The notes beneath the pieces are model-generated. The model had not been told where the DNA came from. It did not search any database and saw only the letters and a list, made by a program, of their open reading frames with translations. DNA of 64,000 nt. It comes from Roseicyclus sp. Lineage in GTDB: Bacteria; Pseudomonadota; Alphaproteobacteria; Rhodobacterales; Rhodobacteraceae. Location: the NCBI GenBank assembly GCA_018401965.1, contig JAGYJU010000016.1, positions 62,001-126,000 of the forward strand. Reading direction: 5' to 3'. Within the stretch, counting starts at the first letter, position 1. Every line of letters starts with the position of its first letter. The translations under genes were made by a program, and so were the position numbers. Below, piece after piece: positions 34,769-43,939 of this stretch.

Positions 34769-36085
34769 GAGACTGTGCCGAATTTTGTGCGTGACGCGTC
34801 TTCTTACGCCATCGGGAAGCGGTCTTCGAACATGATGGCGAGCTGAGATCTGACAGCGTGCCATTCGCGAACCGAGCGCTTCCATTCGGCTGATGTAGCA
34901 TTGAGCGCCAGATAGATCAATTTCGCCGCCGCGTCGTCGCTGGGGAAGTGGCCCCGAGTGCGGACGGCGCGCCGGATCTTCGAGTTCAGCGCCTCAATCG
35001 CATTGGTGGTGTAGATCAGCCTTCGGACCTCAGGCGGATAATCGAGGAATGGGATGACCTCGTTCCAGGCCCGGCGCCAGCTCGGCGCGATCGCCGGATA
35101 CCGCCTGGCCAGATCACTGTCCTCGAACTCAGCCAGAGCCAGTTCTGCCGCTTTGGCGTCCACGGCCGTGTAGATCGCCTTGAGGGCGGTGGCGACGGCT
35201 TTGCGGTCCTTATAGCTGGCGAAGTTCATGGAATGGCGCAGCAGGTGGACGATGCAGGTCTGAACACGCGTCTGGGGAAAGGCAGCCTCGATGGCCTGCG
35301 GGAACCCCTTCAGCCCGTCCACGACGGCGATGAGGATGTCCTGGACGCCTCGGTTGCGCAGGTCGCTGAGAACCTTGGCCCAGAACTTCGCGCCCTCATT
35401 GGCCTGAAACCACAGGCCCAGAACGTCCCGCGTGCCGTCGGGCAGCACCGCGAGGGCCACGAAGACAGCCTTGTTCGAGACCGCCCCGTCGCTGCGGATA
35501 TTGACCCGGATCGCGTCCATGAAGACGATCGGATAGCAGGGCTCCAAAGGGCGGTTCTGCCAGGCGGTGACCTCCTCCATGACTGCGTCGGTGATCGCGG
35601 AAATCAGGCTGGGCGAGGCCTCGACGCCGTAGATTTCCTCGATATGCCCCTGGATCTCGCGGGTCGTCATGCCCCGGGCATACATGCTGACGATCTTGCG
35701 GTCGAACTCGGGAAAGCGGCGCTGATACTTGGCGATCAGCATCGGATCGAAGGTCCCGTTGCGGTCGCGGGGGATGTCCAGAACCACCTTGCCGCTGTCG
35801 GTGGTCACCGTCTTCTGACTGCTGCCATTGCGCCGATTGGGGGCCTGGTTCTGGCCCTCAGGCACATCTTCTACGCGCTCTTCATTGAGATGGACGTCCA
35901 GCTCCGTGCTCAGCGCACGTTCCGCCAGCGCCTTGGTCAGTTCCGCCAAGATGCCGGTCTTGCCAAACAGATCGCCAGGCGTGCGCCCTTCCATCAGTCG
36001 GTCCAGCAGGTCTTTATCAATGCTCATACGTGGGTCTCCTCTTCGAGCAGTTACAACGTCAGCGCACAAAATTCAGGATAGTCCC
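34769..36085 (-). mobile_element. IS256-family insertion sequence
   Basis: This 1317-bp element has inverted ends GAGACTGTGCCGAATTTTGT and, read inward from the right, GGGACTATCCTGAATTTTGT, and is flanked by an 8-bp duplication. It interrupts the IS701-like transposase and carries one intact transposase gene. Confidence 0.93.
34804..36027 (-). CDS. IS256-family transposase
   Basis: The 407-residue product is a full-length IS256/mutator-type DDE transposase: PRDRNGTFDPMLIAKYQRR near 86, first Asp in YPIVFMDAIRVNIR, second in IAVVDGLKGFPQAI, the C/H motif CIVHLLRHSMNF, and last Glu in YTTNAIEALNSKIRR. The start at 36027 (MSIDKDLLDRLMEG) fits the family; a longer frame to 36069 runs into the inverted repeat. 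It appears functional. Confidence 0.94.
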   Translation of the reverse strand: MSIDKDLLDRLMEGRTPGDLFGKTGILAELTKALAERALSTELDVHLNEERVEDVPEGQNQAPNRRNGSSQKTVTTDSGKVVLDIPRDRNGTFDPMLIAKYQRRFPEFDRKIVSMYARGMTTREIQGHIEEIYGVEASPSLISAITDAVMEEVTAWQNRPLEPCYPIVFMDAIRVNIRSDGAVSNKAVFVALAVLPDGTRDVLGLWFQANEGAKFWAKVLSDLRNRGVQDILIAVVDGLKGFPQAIEAAFPQTRVQTCIVHLLRHSMNFASYKDRKAVATALKAIYTAVDAKAAELALAEFEDSDLARRYPAIAPSWRRAWNEVIPFLDYPPEVRRLIYTTNAIEALNSKIRRAVRTRGHFPSDDAAAKLIYLALNATSAEWKRSVREWHAVRSQLAIMFEDRFPMA

Positions 36086-36093
36086 GATCGCTC
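36086..36093. repeat. Target-site duplication of IS256 element, right copy
   Basis: Second GATCGCTC, matching 34761-34768. Confidence 0.9.
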
Positions 36094-36923
36094 GGGTGGT
36101 TTCTCAAAGAGATTGGCATCCAACCGCAACCTGCTGATCAGCGTGGCGCGCTGAGTGACGGACTGCACCAGATCATGGGTCCCGAAACTGCTATCTCCGA
36201 CAAAGATGAGATGCCGTTCGGGTAGCCATCGGCACAGCTGCATGATCCCCTGCCGCGCCCAGTCTGTAAGCGGCTTGTGCCGTCGACCCTGCTTGGTATT
36301 TGCGCGCTCCGAAGGCGCAAGCAGTGTCAACACAGGCAAGGCTTTCACGACGCCTGCCCAAGGCACAGGCGCCAAGACCATAAAGCTGAGCCATCGCAAG
36401 CCGCTGGCTTTGACGAAATGGCCATGACTGGAGCGGACAGGATCTCGGTAGATGCCACGTGCTGCAATCTTGGGTCCCCAGCGGCGCTCAATTGTATCGT
36501 CAAGGCCGATGACAATGGGGCCCTCCGGCACAAGGTGCGCAACAATCAGTGTCAGCAAGATACGGGCAAGAGCGCGTGGGCTCCATCGGGCGCGGTTCAG
36601 GATATGATGATACCTCGCAAAGCCGGGGTCGCTCGTGCGTCCTGTCATACGCAAGCAGGCAGTCACGGTGCGCTTGCCCGGCGCAAGGATGCAGCCCAGG
36701 ATCAGCACGAGCATATGTTGCCAGCTTGGGGCGGTAAACTGGGAGCGGAACGCACCCATCCAAACATGCAGCATCTGGGGGACCGCGTCCCCCGCTTGAG
36801 GCGGGTCAACAGGATGATGTGTCATCCAATGTTTCAGATCCGTCGACCCGGATGATGCAAGATGGTCGTCTGCGGCAAAGTGAATCGCCTGACCTTGTGA
36901 GAGAAGTTTGATAGCCTCTTGTC

Positions 36924-37208
36924 ATGAACGAAACAGAAATCGCGCAGCGTATCGAAGCCTTTGATGCCGCCAATGGCGGCGGCGTAGGCTATTACACGGA
37001 CAAAGGGGCGTTCCACCTCTATCTCCTCGACACCGAGGCCCCAATCGCCCGGCTGAAACCTGTCGGAACAGGTGACGAGGTCAGGCTCGGCTATTGGTCA
37101 CACCGACGCAGGTGGGAAGACATAGGCGATATGGGCGGCGTCGTCCTCCCGCTCGACAAAGCCCTCGAATTCATCGCAAATGATGGCGTCTTTTGGACCT
37201 GGACTTGA
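36924..37208 (+). CDS. DUF3024-like small protein
   Basis: The 94-residue product contains FHLYLLDTEAPIARLKPVG, VRLGYWSHRRRWEDIGDMGG and VVLPLDKALEFIANDGVFW, a layout like DUF3024-type proteins of unknown function. It lies on the strand opposite to the split IS701-like transposase, about 100 bp from its start, and ends four bases before the right 20-bp inverted repeat. It may therefore be carried by the mobile element rather than belong to the capsule locus. Confidence 0.6.
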   Translation: MNETEIAQRIEAFDAANGGGVGYYTDKGAFHLYLLDTEAPIARLKPVGTGDEVRLGYWSHRRRWEDIGDMGGVVLPLDKALEFIANDGVFWTWT

Positions 37209-37211
37209 CCA

Positions 37212-37231
37212 AAAATGTACAAAGTCGAGCT
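37212..37231. repeat. 20-bp inverted repeat, right copy
   Basis: AAAATGTACAAAGTCGAGCT is the reverse complement of 34092-34111. Confidence 0.7.
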
Positions 37232-37330
37232 TAGACTGGTGACGTAAACCAATGCTGGCATGACAAGAGAAAAATCGCTACTGTGGAAAAAAAGACTACC
37301 GAGGCAGTTCAGGTAACAAGGAGCCACCCC

Positions 37331-38464
37331 GTGACATCGATGGCTTATCGCGGCACGCGAACAGCGGTGCTGTGCGCGCTGGTGATCACCATGGGCGCTT
37401 GCAGCCTGTTGCCCAGGTCGGGCCCGACCCGCAACGAAATCTTCGCCGGATCCGTGCAACGCGAGGGCGACGCCTTTGTCGTCGAGGTCAATCAGCGCGT
37501 GACAGCCGCCACCGCCGTTGTGCCCGCGCTGGGCTTTCCCCAGGAACTGATCAATGCGGGCGTGTCGAACACGGATGTGATCCAGCCCGGCGATGTCATT
37601 TCGCTCACCGTCTACGAAAACGTCACCGACGGCCTGCTGGCGGGCCAGGGGGCCTCGGCCGCGATCATCAACGAGGTCGAGGTGGATGGCGCGGGCTTCA
37701 TCTTCATCCCCTATGCAGGCCGCATCCGCGCCGCCGGCAACACGCCGGAGGCGCTTCGGGGGATCATCACCCGCAATCTCGACGAACAGACCCCCGATCC
37801 GCAGATCATCGTGCGCCGCAGCGCGGGCGACGGGTCTACCGTGACCGTGACCGGCGTGGTCGGCGGGCAAGGCGTCTACCCGATCGAACGGCCCACGCGC
37901 ACGCTGTCGGCGATGCTGGCGGCGGCGGGCGGCGTGACGGTCGCACCCGAGATTGCCCAAGTGACACTGGTGCGCGGCGCACATCGCGGCACGATCTGGT
38001 TCCAGGATCTGTTCCGCGACCCCCGTGTCGACATCGCGCTGCGCGGTGGCGACCGTATCCTTGTCGAAGAAGACAGCCGCAAGTTCACCGCCCTGGGCGC
38101 CACCGGCACCCAGACCATCGTTCCCTTTGAATCGCAGGTCATTTCCGCGATCGAGGCCATTGCCTCGGTCGGGGGCCTGAACCCGCAACTGGCCGACCCC
38201 ACGGGTGTTTTCGTGCTGCGCAACGAAGCCGAACCGATCGCGCGCGCCGTTCTGGGCCGTGACGATCTGATCGGCGCACAGCGCATGGTCTACGTGCTGG
38301 ACCTGACCGCCCCCACCGGCATGTTCGAAGCGCGCGATTTCGTCATTCGCGACGAAGACACCGTCTATGTCACCGCCGCCCCGATCACCCAGTGGAACAA
38401 TGCCATCGGCGCGCTGACCGGGACGCTGGGCGCGGCCAATACCGTTTCCAGCGTCGGGAACTGA
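37331..38464 (+). CDS. Outer-membrane polysaccharide export lipoprotein (Wza/KpsD type)
   Basis: The protein should form or contribute to the outer-membrane channel for capsular or exopolysaccharide. From the GTG at 37331, which has AAGGAG at good distance, it is 377 residues. A signal peptide ends in a lipobox (TMGAC), and then come the polysaccharide export domain (VIQPGDVISLTVYENV; PYAGRIRAAGNTPEALRGII) and SLBB-type beta-grasp segments (VTVTGVVGGQGVYPIERPT; NPQLADPTGVFVLR). An ATG at 37340 is an alternative start. The gene stands just right of the insertion island and just before kpsC. Confidence 0.88.
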   Translation: MTSMAYRGTRTAVLCALVITMGACSLLPRSGPTRNEIFAGSVQREGDAFVVEVNQRVTAATAVVPALGFPQELINAGVSNTDVIQPGDVISLTVYENVTDGLLAGQGASAAIINEVEVDGAGFIFIPYAGRIRAAGNTPEALRGIITRNLDEQTPDPQIIVRRSAGDGSTVTVTGVVGGQGVYPIERPTRTLSAMLAAAGGVTVAPEIAQVTLVRGAHRGTIWFQDLFRDPRVDIALRGGDRILVEEDSRKFTALGATGTQTIVPFESQVISAIEAIASVGGLNPQLADPTGVFVLRNEAEPIARAVLGRDDLIGAQRMVYVLDLTAPTGMFEARDFVIRDEDTVYVTAAPITQWNNAIGALTGTLGAANTVSSVGN

Positions 38465-38471
38465 TGCCGCC

Positions 38472-40481
38472 ATGCCCGGCGCGGGCGAGCGGCGGCGCGG
38501 CTATGTCTTCACGGCGGGGTTCCTGACCAACGCCCGCATCCGGCGCATCGTGACGCTTGCGGGCCATGACCTGAAACTGGGCAGGCCCGGCCCCGGCGAT
38601 GACGTGCTGGTCTGGGGCCATTCCCCCTATGCCGCGCGCGGCGAGGCGATGGCGCGCGCCACGGGCGCGGGCCTTGTCCGGGTCGAAGACGCCTTCCTGC
38701 GGTCGCTGCACCCCGGCCGCTCGGGCGAGCCGCCGCTTGGCCTGATCCTCGACCGACAGGGCATGTATTTCGACGCGGGCCAGCGTTCGTACCTGGAAAT
38801 CCTGCTGGCCACCCATCCGCTGGATGACACGGCGCTTTTGGACCGGGCGCGCGATGCGCTGGCCCGGATCGCGGAGGCGGATCTTACAAAATATTCCGCC
38901 ACCGATCCGGCGCTTGCGCCACCGCCGCCGGGCTATGTGCTGCTGATCGACCAGACGCGCGGCGATGCCTCGATCCGGCTGGGGGGCGCGACGGCCCATA
39001 GTTTCGCGGAAATGCTGGCCCATGCGCAGGAAGACCACCCCGGCGCACCGATCGTGATCAAGACCCATCCCGAAACCCGCGCAGGCCACCGCCCCGGCCA
39101 TTTCGATGCCACGGCCCTGCCGCCCGGCGTCACGCTGGATGCACGCCCCATCGCGCCCCGCCTGTTGTTCGAGGGCGCGCGCGCGGTCTATTGCGTCACC
39201 TCGCAACTGGGGTTCGAGGCGATCTGCGCAGGCCACAGGCCCGTCACCTTTGGGGTGCCGTTTTACGCCGGCTGGGGGGTGACCGATGACCGCCGCCCCA
39301 TGCCCGCGCGCCGCCAGCGGCGGTTGACGCGCGCCCAATTGGCCGCCGCGACGCTGATCCTGTATCCCACATGGTATGACCCCTACCGCGACCGGCTGTG
39401 CGAGGTAGAAGATGTCATCGCCACGCTGGAGGCGCGGGCGCGCGCCTGGCGGCAAGACCGCCACGGCCATACCGCCATCGGGATGCGCGCCTGGAAACGC
39501 CGCCACCTGACACAGTTTTTCGGCCCTTTGCGTTTTGCCACTGACCCCGCAGGGAATGGCCCGGTGATGGTCTGGGCCAGCCAGGAAACCGCCACCCTGC
39601 GCGAGGCCTGCGCTACCGCGAAGCAACCGCTACTCCGGGTCGAAGACGGGTTCCTGCGGTCGCGCGGCCTTGGCGCCGATCTGGTGCCGCCGCTCAGCCT
39701 CGTGCTGGATGACCTGGGCATCTACTATGACCCGACCCGCGAAAGCCGCCTTGACCGGCTGATCGCAGAGGCCGCGACCCTTGACCCCAAGCGGCTATAC
39801 CGGGCCGAACGGCTGGTGGCGCGGCTGGTCGCGCTGGGGCTGACGAAATACAACCTTGGCGGCGCGGCGCCCGATCTGGCCGCGCCCCAGGGCCGTCCGG
39901 TGATCCTTGTGCCGGGACAGGTGGAAGATGACGCCTCGATCCGCCTTGGTGCAAGCGACATCCGCACCAATGCCGCGCTGTTGCGACAGGCCCGAGCCCT
40001 GCATTCGGAAGGGTGGATCGTCTACAAACCCCACCCCGATGTTCTGGCCGGGCTGCGCAAGGGGGCCGTGCCCGACATGGGCGCTCTGGCCGATGTCATC
40101 ATCACCGATGCGGATCCGGCAGCGCTTTTGCCACTGGTGGACAGGGTCGTCACCATGACATCCGCCCTGGGGTTCGAGGCGCTGTTGCGCGGGCTGCCCG
40201 TCACCACGCTGGGCGCGCCATTTTATGCCGGTTGGGGCCTGACCCATGACCTTGGCCCTGTGCCACCCCACCGCACGGCGCGGCCCGGCCTTGCCGCCCT
40301 CGCCCATGCGACGCTGATCGCCTATCCGCGCTACCACGACCCGGTCACGAACACGCCCTGCCCGCCCGAGGTGGCGATCGACAGGCTTGCCACGGGCGAG
40401 GGGCTGAAACGCCGCCCTGCCTTGCGCGCGCTGGCCAAGCTTCAGGGTTGGGCGGCGGGCCATGGTTGGATCTGGCGATAG
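38472..40481 (+). CDS. kpsC: Capsule beta-Kdo transferase KpsC
   Basis: KpsC extends the poly-Kdo linker between phospholipid and capsule with alternating beta linkages, using two transferase modules. The 669-residue protein shows the duplication: VRVEDAFLRS, GDASIRLGGA, IKTHPETRAG, LGFEAICAGHRPVTFGVPFYAGWG in the first half, and VEDGFLRSRGLG, DDASIRLGAS, YKPHPDVLAG, LGFEALLRGLPVTTLGAPFYAGWG in the second. Length is normal. Its partner KpsS is truncated 5 kb upstream, so the linker could not be started unless another copy exists. It converges on ribD. Confidence 0.93.
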   Translation: MPGAGERRRGYVFTAGFLTNARIRRIVTLAGHDLKLGRPGPGDDVLVWGHSPYAARGEAMARATGAGLVRVEDAFLRSLHPGRSGEPPLGLILDRQGMYFDAGQRSYLEILLATHPLDDTALLDRARDALARIAEADLTKYSATDPALAPPPPGYVLLIDQTRGDASIRLGGATAHSFAEMLAHAQEDHPGAPIVIKTHPETRAGHRPGHFDATALPPGVTLDARPIAPRLLFEGARAVYCVTSQLGFEAICAGHRPVTFGVPFYAGWGVTDDRRPMPARRQRRLTRAQLAAATLILYPTWYDPYRDRLCEVEDVIATLEARARAWRQDRHGHTAIGMRAWKRRHLTQFFGPLRFATDPAGNGPVMVWASQETATLREACATAKQPLLRVEDGFLRSRGLGADLVPPLSLVLDDLGIYYDPTRESRLDRLIAEAATLDPKRLYRAERLVARLVALGLTKYNLGGAAPDLAAPQGRPVILVPGQVEDDASIRLGASDIRTNAALLRQARALHSEGWIVYKPHPDVLAGLRKGAVPDMGALADVIITDADPAALLPLVDRVVTMTSALGFEALLRGLPVTTLGAPFYAGWGLTHDLGPVPPHRTARPGLAALAHATLIAYPRYHDPVTNTPCPPEVAIDRLATGEGLKRRPALRALAKLQGWAAGHGWIWR

Positions 40482-40503
40482 CCCGTGGCCCGCCGGTCGA
40501 TCT

Positions 40504-41628
40504 TCAGGGGGCCGGATCACGCCGCCCGGCAACGTGGCCCCATAGGCTGATCACATCGCCGCCCAGCCGGTGCACATCGCGCAGGGCAAAGCGCGGTGCC
40601 TCGTCCAGCGCGGCGATGCCCATCGCACCCACGGCGGGCGTGCCCTCTGCGCCCAGCGCGATGCCCGCCGACATCACCGCCATCTCGTCCACCAGGTCAC
40701 AGGCCAGCAACCCGGCGGCCAGGGTGCCGCCGCCTTCGCAAAAAACCCGCGTCAATCCCGCCGCGCCCAGCGCCTGCATCACCGCCGCCAGATCCAGCTG
40801 GCCGCCGAACCCGGCCGCCACCTCCAGCCGCACGCCCCCCGCCGCATCCCAGATCGCGCGCGCCGCATCAGGCGCGTCCGGGCCATGGCACAGCCAGACC
40901 GGCACCGCGCGGGCGCTGCGCATCAACGCGCTATCGACCGGCAGATCCAGCCTGCGCGACACCACCACCCGCACCGGCTGGCGCACCGTGCCAAAGCCGC
41001 GCACCGTCAAGCTGGGGTCATCGGCCCGCGCCGTGCCCGCGCCCACCAAAACCGCATCATGGCGCGCGCGCATCGCGTGCACGTGGTGGCGCGCGTCAGG
41101 CCCGGTGATCCATCGGCTTTCGCCCGTCGCCGTGGCGATCCGCCCATCCAGCGACGTGGCCAGTTTCAGGGTCAGCATCGGGCGGCCCTGGGTCACGCGT
41201 GTCAAGAACCCGGCATGGGCCACGCGCGCCTCGGCCGTGCAGACATCGGTGACAACCTCGATCCCCGCCGCGCGCAGCCGCGCCAGACCGCCCCCCGCAA
41301 CCCTGGGGTCGGGATCGGTCAGCGCCACCACCACGCGCGCCACGCCCGCATCGATCAGCGCCTGCGCGCAGGGGGGCGTCTGGCCATGGTGATTGCAAGG
41401 TTCGAGACTGACATAGGCGGTGGCACCCCGTGCGCCTTGGCCGGCCTGCGCCAGCGCCACCGTTTCGGCATGGGGCCGCCCGCCATCGCGTGTCCAGCCC
41501 CGGCCAAGCACGCGGCCCGCCTTGACGATCACACAGCCGACCGCCGGGTTGGGCCAGACCCGGCCCAGCCCCCGCGCCCCCAGCGACAGCGCCAGCCGCA
41601 TCCAGCGGGCGTCATCGCCGGATGCCAT
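40504..41628 (-). CDS. ribD: Bifunctional deaminase/reductase RibD
   Basis: RibD deaminates and then reduces the pyrimidine intermediate of riboflavin synthesis. The 374-residue protein has an N-terminal cytidine-deaminase-like domain (about 1-145) with the zinc site PHAETVAL and SLEPCNHHGQTPPC, and a C-terminal dihydrofolate-reductase-like domain (about 150-374) starting PMLTLKLATSLDGRIA. It is three bases downstream of nrdR on the same strand. The rest of the rib genes lie beyond the capsule locus. Confidence 0.95.
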   Translation of the reverse strand: MASGDDARWMRLALSLGARGLGRVWPNPAVGCVIVKAGRVLGRGWTRDGGRPHAETVALAQAGQGARGATAYVSLEPCNHHGQTPPCAQALIDAGVARVVVALTDPDPRVAGGGLARLRAAGIEVVTDVCTAEARVAHAGFLTRVTQGRPMLTLKLATSLDGRIATATGESRWITGPDARHHVHAMRARHDAVLVGAGTARADDPSLTVRGFGTVRQPVRVVVSRRLDLPVDSALMRSARAVPVWLCHGPDAPDAARAIWDAAGGVRLEVAAGFGGQLDLAAVMQALGAAGLTRVFCEGGGTLAAGLLACDLVDEMAVMSAGIALGAEGTPAVGAMGIAALDEAPRFALRDVHRLGGDVISLWGHVAGRRDPAP

Positions 41629-41631
41629 GGA

Positions 41632-42102
41632 TCAGCCGTCGGTCTTGGGCTGGGGCGGCACCAGTTCCGCGAGGAAATCCTCGAAATCATCGGTGGCCTG
41701 GAAATTCTTGTAGACGCTGGCGAACCGCACGTAGGCCACGGTGTCGATCGCGGCCAAGCGTTCCATCACGATCTCGCCAATCTGTTTCGACGAGATGTCG
41801 GTTTCGCCCATGCTTTCGAGCCGCCGCACGATGCCGGAAATCATCTGGTCGATCCGTTCGGGTTCGATCGGGCGCTTCTGCATGGAAATGCGCACCGACC
41901 GTTCCAGCTTGTCGCGGTCGAAATCTTCGCGCCGTCCGTTCGACTTGACCACCACCAGGTCGCGCAGCTGGACGCGTTCATAGGTGGTGAACCGGCCACC
42001 ACAGGCCGGGCAAAACCGTCTCCGGCGGATCGCGACATGATCCTCGGCCGGGCGGCTGTCTTTCACCTGGGTATCGACATTACCACAAAACGGGCAGCGC
42101 AT
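41632..42102 (-). CDS. nrdR: Transcriptional repressor NrdR
   Basis: NrdR represses ribonucleotide reductase genes in response to dATP/ATP. The 156-residue protein has an N-terminal zinc ribbon ([17 protein letters not shown] and [15 protein letters not shown]) and an ATP-cone domain ([17 protein letters not shown] to about 140). ATG at 42102 gives the canonical MRCPFC start. It precedes ribD, a frequent neighbour. Confidence 0.96.
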   Translation of the reverse strand: MRCPFCGNVDTQVKDSRPAEDHVAIRRRRFCPACGGRFTTYERVQLRDLVVVKSNGRREDFDRDKLERSVRISMQKRPIEPERIDQMISGIVRRLESMGETDISSKQIGEIVMERLAAIDTVAYVRFASVYKNFQATDDFEDFLAELVPPQPKTDG

Positions 42103-42258
42103 CGGCCTCCCCTTTCTCGTCCCTCGGGCGGCCCGTGCGGCCTGCCATTGCCTCATCCATAGGGTCTTGCGCCCCGGTTATCCACAGCCACTATAGGATA
42201 GCGCGCAGGGGTTGGGTAGATGGCAATTCAGGACCACAGCATCTGGGTCTTTCCGGTA

Positions 42259-42918
42259 TCACCCGGCGGGATCAGCGCCCGCGATTGCCGCGTGACCGGC
42301 CTCGGCCAGGGCATAGACCCCGCCGCCCAACCGGTCGAACCAGCCGTAGTGATTGTCACGCATCAGGGTTGTGGCCCGATCCACCCCGGTGGCGGCTTTC
42401 ACGACCGCGCCCCGGCAGGGCCCCGCCGCCGCCAGGTGCCGGGCGCAGGCGATGGCATCCTGCCTGTAGGCCGTCATCCGCGCGCCTTGGGTGCCCCCCA
42501 GATTCGGATCGCCACGCCGCCGCGCGAATTCCGCCAAGAGCGCGCGGCGCTTGGGCGCGGATTTGCGCGGCGCATAGGGACCGGGATCGCAGTGAACCTC
42601 GACCGGGCCACCCGGCAAACGCACCGTCATCAGCCCAAGCCCAAGCCTGCGCGCCAGCCGGGTGTTTTCGGCCAGCGCCTTGGCGAATCGCCGGCCCGTG
42701 CCACGCGGCACCGCCAGATAAACCTGGTCATACACCGCCAGCCGCGCGATGCCCTGGTGGAACAAGGCCAATGAAAACGCGGTCTTCAGCTCTACGATGA
42801 CGGGTTCCGCGCCGTCACGGATCGCCATGACATCGGCTGGCCCGATCTCGGCCTTTACGCTATAGCCTGCGGCTTCGAGATAGGCTTTGATGGCCGGGTA
42901 AAGCTCTGTTTCCTGCAT
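42259..42918 (-). CDS. DUF2161 protein, PD-(D/E)XK-like
   Basis: The 219-residue protein begins ETELYPAIKAYLEAAGYSVKAEIGPADVMAI and continues EPVIVELKTAFS, giving the E-D-ExK arrangement of PD-(D/E)XK nucleases. The C-terminal part (about 160-219) looks like a helical DNA-binding region (ATTLMRDNHYGWFDRLGGGVYAL). It is annotated in relatives as a putative phosphodiesterase; the target is unknown. ATG at 42918 is used; an upstream frame to 42999 is less likely. Confidence 0.78.
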   Translation of the reverse strand: MQETELYPAIKAYLEAAGYSVKAEIGPADVMAIRDGAEPVIVELKTAFSLALFHQGIARLAVYDQVYLAVPRGTGRRFAKALAENTRLARRLGLGLMTVRLPGGPVEVHCDPGPYAPRKSAPKRRALLAEFARRRGDPNLGGTQGARMTAYRQDAIACARHLAAAGPCRGAVVKAATGVDRATTLMRDNHYGWFDRLGGGVYALAEAGHAAIAGADPAG

Positions 42919-43130
42919 CGCCTGCCCCAATGCCCCCGTCACGCCACCGTGTCGCGCCGGGGCTTGGCCCATCTTGCCGCCCCTGCCCCCGCGCGACAAG
43001 CCGCGACACGCCCCCCGCCGGATAAGCGGCTTGACACGCCCCGGCCCCGCCCGTATCCCCCGGCCAGATTTGCGGGCGTGGGAAAGCCACCTACGCCATT
43101 TCCGTTTTATGAGCTGTCGAGGATAACCCC

Positions 43131-43421
43131 ATGTCGCGTGTCTGCGAACTGACCGGCAAAGGCCCGATGACTGGCAACAATGTCAGCCACGCCAACAACA
43201 AGACCCGGCGCCGTTTTCTGCCCAACCTGACCGATGTCACCCTCGGGTCCGACATCCTGGATCGTAGCTTCAAGCTGCGCATCTCGAACCACGCCCTGCG
43301 CACCGTCGATCACCGCGGGGGGCTCGATGCATTCATGGCCAAGGCCAAGGATGTCGAGCTGTCGGACAAGGCGCTGAAGATCAAGAAAGAGATCGAAAAG
43401 GCCCAAGCCGCACAGGCTTGA
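43131..43421 (+). CDS. rpmB: 50S ribosomal protein L28
   Basis: The 96-residue protein matches L28: [25 protein letters not shown] at the N-terminus (as the basic rRNA-binding start) and [21 protein letters not shown] in the middle. It is part of the large ribosomal subunit. It is a single-gene unit followed by a strong terminator. Confidence 0.97.
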   Translation: MSRVCELTGKGPMTGNNVSHANNKTRRRFLPNLTDVTLGSDILDRSFKLRISNHALRTVDHRGGLDAFMAKAKDVELSDKALKIKKEIEKAQAAQA

Positions 43422-43445
43422 CCCCTTTCCGAGATCACGGCTTGC

Positions 43446-43476
43446 AACGCCCCGCAGGTTCGCCTTGCGGGGCGTT
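43446..43476 (+). terminator. Intrinsic terminator after rpmB
   Basis: AACGCCCCGCA and TGCGGGGCGTT form an 11-bp stem around a short loop, followed by AGTCGTTTTG. Confidence 0.8.
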
Positions 43477-43526
43477 AGTCGTTTTGTCGCGTTCACGTTG
43501 CCCCGTGATTTGAGCCAGATGATCGC

Positions 43527-43895
43527 ATGATCGCCCTGCGCGCCCTTTTGTCTTCTGCCCTGATCCTGCTGCTGGCCCTGACCGGCGCAGGGATCGGCAT
43601 GGCGCGTGGCGCGATGGCCGCCGATGGGCAATTCTGTTCCGTCACCGGCCCCGCGCCCGTGGTGCTGGCCCATGACGGGCTGCCGCTGTTCGACGCGGCA
43701 GGGGAACCCGTCACGCTGGAGCGCGACGCCTGCCTCGACTGCCTGGTGACGGGGTTCGACCTTCCGCCCGCGGCTTGGGGCGCTTTTGCCCCCGCCACCC
43801 CGGCCAAATCCCTTGGTCTTGCCGCCCCCTCCGACCGGATACCGACGCGGGTTGCCCCCGGCGGTCAGCCCCGCGCGCCCCCCGCCGCGGTCTGA
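43527..43895 (+). CDS. Putative secreted or membrane-anchored small protein
   Basis: The 122-residue product has an N-terminal hydrophobic segment (about 5-32) that may be a signal peptide, then a short domain with three cysteines (FCSVTG, DACLDCLVTGF) and a proline/alanine-rich tail. The CxxC near residue 71-74 and its place directly before a periplasmic copper chaperone suggest a role in metal handling, similar to DUF2946-type neighbours, but this is inference. Confidence 0.6.
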   Translation: MIALRALLSSALILLLALTGAGIGMARGAMAADGQFCSVTGPAPVVLAHDGLPLFDAAGEPVTLERDACLDCLVTGFDLPPAAWGAFAPATPAKSLGLAAPSDRIPTRVAPGGQPRAPPAAV

Positions 43896-43939
43896 CACCT
43901 GCACCAGACCCTATTTCAATCTCGTCGGAGACCGAACTG

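Larger units (their letters stand above)
34118..36825 (-). pseudogene. IS701-like (DDE_5) transposase interrupted by IS256
   Basis: The N-terminal piece (36094-36825) starts MTHHPVDPPQAGDAVPQ and includes GPIVIGLDDTIERRWG (first catalytic Asp) and LIFVGDSSFGTHDL (second). The C-terminal piece (34118-34768) includes RRWQVEVTFAETRAHLG (last catalytic Glu). Deleting 34769-36093 joins them in frame through LFEKPPERSRHSLGRPAQKG, giving 460 residues. The gene was intact until the IS256 insertion. Confidence 0.88.
34092..37231 (-). mobile_element. IS701-like element with possible passenger gene, interrupted by IS256
   Basis: The stretch bounded by a perfect 20-bp inverted repeat contains a split DDE transposase on the minus strand, a nested IS256-family element and a small gene on the plus strand. 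Without the IS256 element and its 8-bp duplication it would be 1815 bp. If the inverted repeat marks its ends, the small gene is a passenger. No target duplication is visible, so an adjacent deletion may have occurred. The boundaries are an inference. Confidence 0.5.
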
